Shown: positions 57,639 through 64,000 of the stretch, piece after piece | Numbering within the stretch: the stretch's first letter is position 1 | Layout of the letters: the number at the start of each line of letters is the position of its first letter | Notes under the pieces: model-generated | What the model was told of the DNA's origin: nothing | The model's input: the letters and a program-made list of their open reading frames with translations, nothing else | The model's database searches: none | NCBI GenBank assembly: GCA_902470765.1 | Contig: CABRHW010000001.1 | Location: forward strand, 124,001-188,000 | Source of the DNA: an uncultured Collinsella sp. | Lineage (GTDB): Bacteria > Actinomycetota > Coriobacteriia > Coriobacteriales > Coriobacteriaceae | Reading direction: 5' to 3' | Length of the DNA: 64,000 nucleotides | Translations under genes and position numbers: made by a program

Positions 57639-58742
57639 CTAGATGCGGACCGGCATGACCAGGTACAGGTAGTTGATCTTGTCGTAGGACTTGAAGATGC
57701 CCGCCTGCGAGTAGCTCTTGAGCTCCAGCGTGATCTCCTTCTCCTTGGACAGGGCATTGAGGCACCCGAAGATGTAGTGGTAGTTGAAGGCGATGGTGCC
57801 CGACTCGCCCTCGGCCTCGACATCGATCGTCTCCTGCGCAAGGTCCTGGTCATTGGAAATGGAGGACAGGCCCATCTGCCCGTTCTCGACATCGATCTCG
57901 AACTTGACGGCGGGGTTGGCGCTCGCGATAACGGCCACGCGCTTGAGGGCGGCGTTAAAGGCGGCGACGTCGATCTTGACGCTCGTCACGCACGAATCGG
58001 GGATGAGCTGCTTGTAGTTGGGGTACACGCCCTCGATGCGGCGCGACACGTAGGTGGTGTTGCCGGCCTCAAAGACGACCTGGGTGTCGGTAGCCCCGAT
58101 CATGATGGTCGCCTGGCTGGCCATGATGTTCAGCGCGTCGTTAAAGGCGTCGGCCGGAACGTTGAGTTCAAAGGAGCCCTCGAGGGTTGAGGTCTCGACC
58201 TGCGTATCGCACACGGCCAAGCGGAAGGAATCGGTCGCCACCAGGCGCACGGTGTTGTTCTCGACCTTCATGTGCACGCCACCCAGGATGGGGCGGGCCT
58301 TGTCAGTCGAGGTGACGCGCCACACGCGGCCGACCATTTCGGACAAGATATCGGTCGGCAGTTCCACGGCGCTCTCGATGGCATAGGCCGGAAACTCGGG
58401 GAAGTCATTGGCATCGAGCGTGTTCAGGCGGAAAGAGCTCTTCTCACAACCAATCAGCACCTGGCGCTCGGACAGCTCAAAGGTGACCGGGGCATCGGGG
58501 AGGGTCTTGGTGATATTGGAGAGCATCTTACAAGGGATAACCATCTCGCCCTCTTCTTCGACATGTGCCGCGATGCGATGACGGATCGAGATGGTGTAGT
58601 TAGAGGTCTGGAATTCCAAGATGCCGTCTTGCGCCTTGACGAGCACGCCCGACAGGATGGGAAGGGTGGATGCCGAAGCGACGCCCTTCATAACGACGCC
58701 GATGGCTTGTGTAAGCGAGCTCTGGCTGACGGTGAACTTCAT
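57639..58742 (-). CDS. dnaN: DNA polymerase III sliding clamp
   Basis: 367 aa, usual length. Three repeated clamp domains: MKFTVSQSSLTQAIGVVMKG, PTDILSEMVGRVWRVTSTD, and the end YLVMPVRI. AAAGG precedes the ATG. Confidence 0.97.
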   Translation of the reverse strand: MKFTVSQSSLTQAIGVVMKGVASASTLPILSGVLVKAQDGILEFQTSNYTISIRHRIAAHVEEEGEMVIPCKMLSNITKTLPDAPVTFELSERQVLIGCEKSSFRLNTLDANDFPEFPAYAIESAVELPTDILSEMVGRVWRVTSTDKARPILGGVHMKVENNTVRLVATDSFRLAVCDTQVETSTLEGSFELNVPADAFNDALNIMASQATIMIGATDTQVVFEAGNTTYVSRRIEGVYPNYKQLIPDSCVTSVKIDVAAFNAALKRVAVIASANPAVKFEIDVENGQMGLSSISNDQDLAQETIDVEAEGESGTIAFNYHYIFGCLNALSKEKEITLELKSYSQAGIFKSYDKINYLYLVMPVRI

Positions 58743-58754
58743 CTTTTAATACCT

Positions 58755-58968
58755 TTCTATAGATATAAATATCTTAATAATAGTAATAGCACTGACGAAA
58801 CTGTTGATTACTCCCAAAGACGCAGGTCAGACCCAGAAAGAGAATCGACAGCAACCTGTGTGCAACGGGGGTGGTTTTCCACGTTCAAAACCTGCGCAAA
58901 ACTTTTCACCACCGCGGGTTGGGTTTTAGACACCTTATGCCCATGGTTTCGACAAGTTTTCAACAGGT
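58755..58968. promoter_or_regulatory. Candidate replication origin part between dnaA and dnaN
   Basis: Variant DnaA boxes: TTTTCAACA (58957-58965, inside AGTTTTCAACAGGT), TTTTCCACG (58875-58883) and TTTTCACCA (58903-58911). About 40 bases of nearly pure A/T (58755-58795) lie next to dnaN and could be the unwinding element. No gene is present. Confidence 0.6.
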
Positions 58969-58980
58969 GTCTCTATTTCC

Positions 58981-60705
58981 CTACGAGCGCAGTGTAATTT
59001 TATCGCGCAGCGATTTGAGGTCTTCGGTGACGGTACGGTCTTCCTGGATCATCTTCTGGACCTTTTTGTAGCTCGTGCTGACGGTCGAGTGGTTGCGGTT
59101 GCCAAATTCGGCGCCCACCGCCGTGGTCGTCATCTCGCACATCTCGATGGCCAGGTAGATAGCGATATGGCGTGCTTTGGCGATATTGGCGTTGCGACGC
59201 GGGCCGATGAGCTCCTCGTGCGTCACGCCGTACTGCTCTTCGATGACGGACTGAACCGTCTGGACGTTGATCTTTTTGGCCGATGTGTCGAAGTACTGGC
59301 TGGCGATGGCGTCGATATCGTCAAAGGTGAGCTCCCCGCCCTCGCGCTCGCGGTCGCCCGCCTCGCCGGCGCAGCGCTCGCAAAAGCTCTCGAGTTCGCG
59401 GATGTTGGTGCCCGAGACCTCGGCCATGTGTTTAAAGTGCTCGTCGGTCAGGTGTCCGCCGTCGCCCCCATAGGCCGCCAGCAGCGAGTCGTCGCCTGCC
59501 TCGGGAGCGGCGACGATGGTGTTCTCGTAATAGCGCTGCAAGATCTTGTATTTCATCTCGTAGCTGGGCTCTGCGACCAGGCAGAGCATGCCGGCGTTGA
59601 AGCGGCTGGTCAGACGCTCGTCCATGCTCAGGTCCTTGGGGGCACGGTCTGCCGCGATGACGACCTTCTTGTTGTTGCGGATGAACTCGTCCATGAGCTG
59701 GAAAAAGTAGTCCACGCTCGCGCGCTTGCCGATGATGTTTTGGATGTCATCGATGATGAGCACGTCCACGCCGTGGTACGCCTGCATGATGGGGGCGTTG
59801 CTCTTCTTTTGGCGGTCGAACTCGGTCATCAGGTCGTCCAGATATGCCTGGGAGTTGGCATACTTGACCTTGATCTCGGGCGACTTCTCGGCGAGCTCGT
59901 TTTTGATGGCAAGCAGCAGGTGCGTCTTGCCCAGGCCCGATTTGCCGTAGATGAACAGTGATGTGCATGTGCCGCGCTCGTCCGCGAGGGCGGCAAACTT
60001 GAGTGCCGAGCGATAGGCATGGCTGTTTTCGGGGCCGTAGACAAAGTTCTCAAAGGTAAATTTTGAGTTCGCGGCGAGCGGGGCTCCATCCGTATTCTGC
60101 TCGGCCGGCACGGTCGGCGCCGGTATGGGTGAAGCGGGGGCCGCAGCTTGCGTGGATTTAGTCGGCGCTCCGCCCTTCATCTGGTTCATCATGCGACGAA
60201 AATCATCGGCCGAGAGCGTGTTCTTGATTGCAATGCCCGAATCCGCGCCCGCCGCTGCGTCGTGAGCGATAGGCATGTGCGTGACGGGTGCGTTCGTTGA
60301 CGTCGCCGCCGCGGTCGGCAACGGTGCCATGGTTTCACGGGAAACATCGCTGTGCTGGTGCTCGATTGTCGGCACGTCGCCTGCGGAGGTCGGTGCCGCC
60401 GGGGAAGCGGCGGGAGCCGTGGCGGGCGCCGTCGCGGCAGCGGATTCCGTTGCGGCGCCTTGCGGTGCCACGATGTCGAGCGCGATCGGTGCAAAGGCGA
60501 TTTCTTCCAGATAGGCCTCAATAGTCGGCTGATGCTTTTTGAGCTGCGCGATGGCAAAGCGCGAGGGGGCCTCGATCGTGAGCGTATCTTCGGTCAGGCT
60601 TATGGCCCGCGATTGCCCCAGCATGTTGATGAGGCGTGCATCTTGGCCGTCGCGCTGGCAAAAGGCGATGGCATCCCCCAGGATGATGCTTGCTTCCTCG
60701 TCCAC
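58981..60705 (-). CDS. dnaA: Chromosomal replication initiator DnaA
   Basis: 574 aa, GTG start with GGGAGAG before it. Domain I is in the first 85 residues. A long Ala/Pro/Thr linker runs to about 215. AAA+: FTFENFVYGPENSHAYRSAL, Walker A YGKSGLGKTHLL, Walker B DVLIIDDIQNI. The DNA-binding domain has HIAIYLAIEMCEMTTTAVGA, then FGNRNHSTVSTSYKKV. The usual signature is GGRDH(S/T)TV; here Gly and Asp are both Asn (the second at 59092-59094). This Asp lies in the recognition element, so altered box preference is possible. Confidence 0.96.
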   Translation of the reverse strand: MDEEASIILGDAIAFCQRDGQDARLINMLGQSRAISLTEDTLTIEAPSRFAIAQLKKHQPTIEAYLEEIAFAPIALDIVAPQGAATESAAATAPATAPAASPAAPTSAGDVPTIEHQHSDVSRETMAPLPTAAATSTNAPVTHMPIAHDAAAGADSGIAIKNTLSADDFRRMMNQMKGGAPTKSTQAAAPASPIPAPTVPAEQNTDGAPLAANSKFTFENFVYGPENSHAYRSALKFAALADERGTCTSLFIYGKSGLGKTHLLLAIKNELAEKSPEIKVKYANSQAYLDDLMTEFDRQKKSNAPIMQAYHGVDVLIIDDIQNIIGKRASVDYFFQLMDEFIRNNKKVVIAADRAPKDLSMDERLTSRFNAGMLCLVAEPSYEMKYKILQRYYENTIVAAPEAGDDSLLAAYGGDGGHLTDEHFKHMAEVSGTNIRELESFCERCAGEAGDREREGGELTFDDIDAIASQYFDTSAKKINVQTVQSVIEEQYGVTHEELIGPRRNANIAKARHIAIYLAIEMCEMTTTAVGAEFGNRNHSTVSTSYKKVQKMIQEDRTVTEDLKSLRDKITLRS

Positions 60706-60720
60706 TGTCTCTCCCGTTCT

Positions 60721-62073
60721 TTAGCTCTGAGCTCGCACGCGAGCGGCGCCGAGTTCGGTCAGATGGTATTTCTGGCCATGCTTGATGACCAAGCCGGCCT
60801 GCGCCAAGTCATTGAGCGTGCGTGACCAAGTGGGGGCCGAGTTTCCAAACGCCCTCGCCAGATCGGTTGCACCGCACGCTTGATTTTGCGCCAGATAGCC
60901 CAGCGCGGCGTTGCCGCGATCGCTTACGAACACGTCCGGTTGTGGCTGCGCATACTGATTTGCTGCATTAGGATACATCATTTGAGCTGCTGGTTGTTGA
61001 GAACTCTGCATCGGCGGCATTTGCTGTTGAAAACTTTGAGGCCACTGTTGGTAAGGCTGCAGAGGCATCTGTTGGGCCCAGGGGTTGTACTGCTGCTGCG
61101 GCATCTGCTGGTACGGCTGCTGATATCCCTGCTGGTACTGCTGCGGGAACTGCTGGCCATACCCCAGTGGCGGCATCTGCTGATATGGATATCCCCGTTG
61201 GTACGGCTGATAGCCCATTTGCTGGCCACCCGGTGCCCCCGTCGCCTGCTGCATTGCTGCTGCATCCTGATCTGCCAGCGGCATGGCCTCTGGCATGTTT
61301 GGCGTCATCGACATAGATGCCGCCTGGGGCTCTTGTGTGGGAAGCATTCCGGGCTGCTGCATCTGCCCCACGGGGGGCTGCATCTGCTGCGTTGCCATGG
61401 GCTGCTGCGCAAAAGCTCCCGGCAGGGGATATGTGGGCTGCTCCGTCTCGGGCCGCACGGCAGCACCGCGTCCGCCGGCACGCTCGATTTCCTGCACGCG
61501 TTTAGGGTCCAGGCTTACCGTAACCACGGTGCCGTTGCCCATGTTGTCCTCGATGGATACGGCACCGCCGGCGTTTTCCAAATACTCCTGCACCATGGGA
61601 AACCCTGCTCCGGTTCCACGGATATAGCGCTTCATCTTGCTGTTTGCGCTGGTAACGCCAAAGTCGAAAGCGCGTTCCTTGTCGTCGATGCCGGGTCCTT
61701 GGTCAGCAAAGCGGATGGTGTCTCCGCCGTCCAGAATCGAGATGATGGGCTCTGCAAAGTGTGCGTGGATAAAGTTTTCGACAATCTCGCGGATGACCAT
61801 GAGCGAGATATGGCCACCTTGTTCTTTCATGCACTGGTAGACGGTGTTGGTCGTCTCTTCCAAATACGTGCGGACATCTTGCGGATCGATGACGATCACA
61901 CGCGGTGTCGACAGCATGTCGTCATAGACGGCGATGCGCGCGGCGTACATGGCTTTTGGCGCCTGCGTTGTCGTCTGTTCACCTTCGTCACGCTCTTCGC
62001 GCACGCCGGTGATGTGCTCGTTGTCGGGTGCCGGGTCTCCGGAATCGACCATGGTGTAAAAGTCGTCAGACAT
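60721..62073 (-). CDS. Histidine-kinase-like ATPase fused to Gln/Pro-rich linker and winged helix
   Basis: 450 aa from the ATG at 62073. The frame is open 24 codons upstream from a TTG, without a clear site for either. Residues about 75-187 form a GHKL ATPase: N box REIVENFIHA, G1 DQGPGI, G2 GTGAGFPMV. Residues about 215-385 are Gln/Met/Pro/Tyr-rich repeats. Residues about 390-450 look like a winged helix (ATDLARAFGNSAPTWSRTLN, ending AARVRAQS). No His-kinase dimerisation domain. It may be an anti-sigma-like or DNA-linked regulator beside dnaA. Confidence 0.75.
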   Translation of the reverse strand: MSDDFYTMVDSGDPAPDNEHITGVREERDEGEQTTTQAPKAMYAARIAVYDDMLSTPRVIVIDPQDVRTYLEETTNTVYQCMKEQGGHISLMVIREIVENFIHAHFAEPIISILDGGDTIRFADQGPGIDDKERAFDFGVTSANSKMKRYIRGTGAGFPMVQEYLENAGGAVSIEDNMGNGTVVTVSLDPKRVQEIERAGGRGAAVRPETEQPTYPLPGAFAQQPMATQQMQPPVGQMQQPGMLPTQEPQAASMSMTPNMPEAMPLADQDAAAMQQATGAPGGQQMGYQPYQRGYPYQQMPPLGYGQQFPQQYQQGYQQPYQQMPQQQYNPWAQQMPLQPYQQWPQSFQQQMPPMQSSQQPAAQMMYPNAANQYAQPQPDVFVSDRGNAALGYLAQNQACGATDLARAFGNSAPTWSRTLNDLAQAGLVIKHGQKYHLTELGAARVRAQS

Positions 62074-62155
62074 GCCGCTCGCAATCTTCCAAAAGGTTTC
62101 GAACAAATAGTAGCTCACCGTGCAATGTTTCTCATCTTTCGACAAACTTTCAAAA

Positions 62156-62220
62156 CCTGTTGAAAACTTTGGAAAACGGACGAAAAGTTCTCAACATTGC
62201 CAACATGACCTGTTGAAAAC
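62156..62220. promoter_or_regulatory. Candidate origin part between dnaA block and rpmH
   Basis: CCTGTTGAAAAC occurs at 62156-62167 and 62209-62220, the same 12-mer that is present (reverse) at 58956-58967. Further GAAAAGTT and TCTCAACA-like elements lie between. The core TTTTCAACA is one or two changes from the DnaA box TTATCCACA. No gene is present in the gap beyond these sites and the rpmH promoter. Confidence 0.6.
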
Positions 62221-62315
62221 TCGATGAAATATCATGAAAAGTTGCCATGCACCGCTAAATCGAGCTTGGCTTATGGGGGAACCGTGTGAACTGCGCAACT
62301 TTTACCTTTGATTTC

Positions 62316-62345
62316 TTGACATTTGAACATTGATTTCCCTACAAT
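62316..62345 (+). promoter_or_regulatory. Promoter of rpmH-rnpA
   Basis: TTGACA, 18 bases, TACAAT, about 72 bases before the rpmH ATG. Near-consensus housekeeping promoter. Confidence 0.8.
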
Positions 62346-62417
62346 CTTCAAGCTCACGTGTCTATATCTGCGTCCGCGTCCCCGCGGACACTCGAAATGC
62401 AGCAGGAGGAACTTAAG

Positions 62418-62552
62418 ATGAAGCGTACGTATCAGCCTAATAAGCGTAAGCGTGCCAAGACCCATGGCTTCCGTGCCCGTATGGCCACTAAGGGTGGTCG
62501 TGCCGTGCTCGCCCGTCGTCGCGCCAAGGGCCGCAAGCGTCTCACTGTCTAG
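62418..62552 (+). CDS. rpmH: Ribosomal protein bL34
   Basis: 44 aa. MKRTYQPNKRKRAKTHGFRA is unmistakable. CAGGAGGA precedes the ATG. First gene of the rightward origin operon. Confidence 0.98.
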   Translation: MKRTYQPNKRKRAKTHGFRARMATKGGRAVLARRRAKGRKRLTV

Positions 62553-62572
62553 CAGCGATACACACATCTCGC

Positions 62573-62911
62573 ATGAAGACTATTAAGTCTCGGCAAGATT
62601 TCGAGCATGTGTTCAGTCAGGGGCGTCGTTTCAATCACCCTCTGATTCGAATGACCATATGTGAATCGGTTGGCGAAGGCGACTCCGGAAGGGTCGCCTT
62701 CGTTGGTGCTAAGCGACTCGGTTGTGCCGTCGTGCGCAACCGATCTAAGCGTGTGATGCGCGAGGCCGCCCGCAGCTGCGGATTTCCCGTTGCGGGTTAT
62801 GACATCATCTTGTTTGCAACTCCCAAGACGAGGGTTTCCTCGCCGCAGGAGATGGACAAGGCGTTGCGTTCGCTTATGAAACGCGCCGGCGTTGCCGGGG
62901 AGGAGCGATGA
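62573..62911 (+). CDS. rnpA: Ribonuclease P protein component
   Basis: 112 aa. Protein cofactor of the tRNA 5'-processing ribozyme. RNR motif: VVRNRSKRVMREAAR. SRQDFEHVFSQGRRF at the start. No clear ribosome site; it lies 20 bases after rpmH. It overlaps yidD by four bases. Confidence 0.95.
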   Translation: MKTIKSRQDFEHVFSQGRRFNHPLIRMTICESVGEGDSGRVAFVGAKRLGCAVVRNRSKRVMREAARSCGFPVAGYDIILFATPKTRVSSPQEMDKALRSLMKRAGVAGEER

Positions 62912-63132
62912 GCAATCACGTTTTGCGACGTGTTGCCATCGCTCCTATTCGCATATATCAACAGGTTATTTCGCCCTTATTGCCTGACGCCTGCATTTAT
63001 TACCCAACGTGCTCGCAATACGCCATCCAGGCGATTGAGAAGCACGGTGTTTTGAGAGGCTGCTGGCTTGCCGTGAGGCGCATCGCTCGTTGCAATCCCC
63101 TGCACGTCGGCGGTTATGACCCTGTGCCCTAG
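62908..63132 (+). CDS. yidD: Membrane protein insertion efficiency factor YidD
   Basis: 74 aa. IRIYQQVISPLLPDACIYYP then TCSQYAIQAIEKHGVLRGCW and NPLHVGGYDPVP. Starts in an ATGA overlap with rnpA, GAGGAG just before. Helps YidC-dependent insertion. Confidence 0.95.
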   Translation: MSNHVLRRVAIAPIRIYQQVISPLLPDACIYYPTCSQYAIQAIEKHGVLRGCWLAVRRIARCNPLHVGGYDPVP

Positions 63133-63161
63133 CGGGCACTCGCTATCGGAGGAAAACTTAC

Positions 63162-63932
63162 ATGTGGGATTGGATCGTTAACATCCTTTTCGAGCTGCTC
63201 AAGCTCATCCAGACCTTTGCGGTCGACTGGGGCCTGTCCATCATCATCCTGGTGGTCATCATCCGTCTGCTGCTGACGCCGCTTATGCTCAAGTCGACCA
63301 AGTCGACGGCTCGCATGCAGGTGCTGCAGCCCAAGATGCTCGAGATCCAGGAGCGCTATGCCGACGATCCCCAGCGTCAGGCCGAGGAGATGCAGAAGTT
63401 CTACAGCGAGAACAAGTTCAACCCCATGGCTGGCTGTCTGCCGCTGCTGATTCAGATGCCTATCCTGTTCGCCCTGTTTACATTGCTGCGCAACCTGCCG
63501 CAGTACTTTAACAACGGCACGTTCTCGTTCTTCAACATCCTGCCCGACCTGACCACCACGCCGAGCGCTTCCTTTGCCGATGGCTTTATGGTTGCACTGC
63601 CTGCGCTGGTTTGCCTGATCCTGTTTGCCGTCCTGACCCTGATTCCGCAGCTCTATATGTCGCGCAACCAGACCGGCCAGCAGGCTCAGAGCATGCGTAT
63701 GATGGCCGTTGTCATGACGGTCATGATGCTTTGGATGGGCTGGAGCCTTCCCGTTGGTGTTCTGCTGTACTACGACGTCTCGTCTGCTTGGCAGGTTATC
63801 CAGCAGATTTTTGTGACGCAGAAGGTCATCGACAAGGCGAAGGCCGATGAGGAGGAGCGTCTTAAGAACGCTCCGCTGCAGGTTGAGGTCACTCGTCGCG
63901 AGAAGAAGCCGCGCCCGCACAAGAAGAAGTAG
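63162..63932 (+). CDS. yidC: Membrane protein insertase YidC
   Basis: 256 aa, the short Gram-positive type. Five membrane helices: ILVVIIRLLLTPLMLKSTKS carries the conserved Arg of the groove. QKFYSENKFNPMAGCLPLLI is the coiled-coil hairpin followed by helix 2. The C-terminus is basic (REKKPRPHKKK), as expected for ribosome contact. No lipobox Cys is seen near the start. GGAGG lies eight bases before the ATG. Confidence 0.95.
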   Translation: MWDWIVNILFELLKLIQTFAVDWGLSIIILVVIIRLLLTPLMLKSTKSTARMQVLQPKMLEIQERYADDPQRQAEEMQKFYSENKFNPMAGCLPLLIQMPILFALFTLLRNLPQYFNNGTFSFFNILPDLTTTPSASFADGFMVALPALVCLILFAVLTLIPQLYMSRNQTGQQAQSMRMMAVVMTVMMLWMGWSLPVGVLLYYDVSSAWQVIQQIFVTQKVIDKAKADEEERLKNAPLQVEVTRREKKPRPHKKK

Positions 63933-63976
63933 TGGGATATCAATCTTATTTAGGTACCTAACTTTTGGAGTACGTT

Positions 63977-64000
63977 ATGTCTGAAGAGATCATCGAGGAT
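63977..64000 (+). CDS. Start of a jag/KhpB-like gene (cut by window end)
   Basis: Only eight codons (MSEEIIED) after GGAG, 44 bases behind yidC. The name is inferred from the conserved order rpmH-rnpA-yidD-yidC-jag, not from the residues. Confidence 0.45.

Noticed and set aside
57629..57892. N-terminal extension of recF
   Set aside because: It lies inside dnaN and is Arg/Ser-rich shadow translation. RecF homology begins at 57628.

Overview
The window reads as a chromosomal segment of a high-GC, Gram-positive-type actinobacterium, most like a gut Coriobacteriia of the Collinsella kind. This rests on overall gene content, GC-rich codon use, sortase/LPXTG-type surface proteins and many zinc-ribbon membrane proteins. 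It is recognition by eye, not a database match. The window contains the replication-origin neighbourhood: rpmH, rnpA, yidD, yidC and the start of a jag-like gene read rightward, while dnaA, dnaN, recF, dciA, gyrB and gyrA read leftward.

Layout. 1-1.2 kb: the cut end of a PTS EIIA gene and a RelB-like/PIN toxin-antitoxin pair with an operator-like palindrome. 1.4-15.1 kb: an accessory region of uncharacterised proteins. It holds a leftward run (SPFH protein with three C-terminal zinc-ribbon segments, four-helix membrane protein, zinc-ribbon protein, coiled-coil membrane protein, small acidic protein), four zinc-ribbon/transmembrane proteins, and a rightward pair (zinc-finger protein, DUF234-type ATPase). 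A degenerate tRNA-Ser(GCU)-like gene lies inside it. 15.2-35.8 kb: nucleotide metabolism (purN, purM, purF, purE, carB, carA, purD, purA) mixed with a class B sortase, a MoaE-like protein, a Nudix hydrolase, an ABC exporter and dnaB. 35.9-37.7 kb: the rpsF-ssb-rpsR-rplI operon. 38.1-38.6 kb: two tRNA-Ser genes followed by an odd composite tRNA-Ser-like remnant with three hairpins. 38.8-40.8 kb: a TRIC-type channel and a bactofilin-like membrane protein. 40.9-46.5 kb: a two-gene LPXTG pilus/adhesin operon followed by a decayed signal-peptide remnant and no pilin-type sortase. 47-50.3 kb: typA, two unknown genes and a DUF151 nuclease-family gene. 50.5-50.8 kb: a tRNA Ile-Ala-Ile cluster. 51-62 kb: the gyrase-recF-dnaN-dnaA block.

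How it fits together. Core replication genes (DnaA, DnaN, RecF, the DciA-type helicase loader, DnaB, SSB, gyrase) are spread over about 28 kb. The intergenic spaces on both sides of dnaA carry the same 12-base motif CCTGTTGAAAAC, a probable variant DnaA box. This DnaA has Asn where the family usually has Asp in its DNA-recognition signature, which may be linked to the altered box.

The best candidates for something undescribed are the SPFH/zinc-ribbon membrane module at 1.4-6.3 kb (resembling a YdjG-H-I set without PspA), its zinc-ribbon receptor-like paralogues at 6.7-14.8 kb, the two abnormal tRNA-Ser-like loci, and several very long intergenic inverted repeats (30-bp and 44-bp perfect arms).
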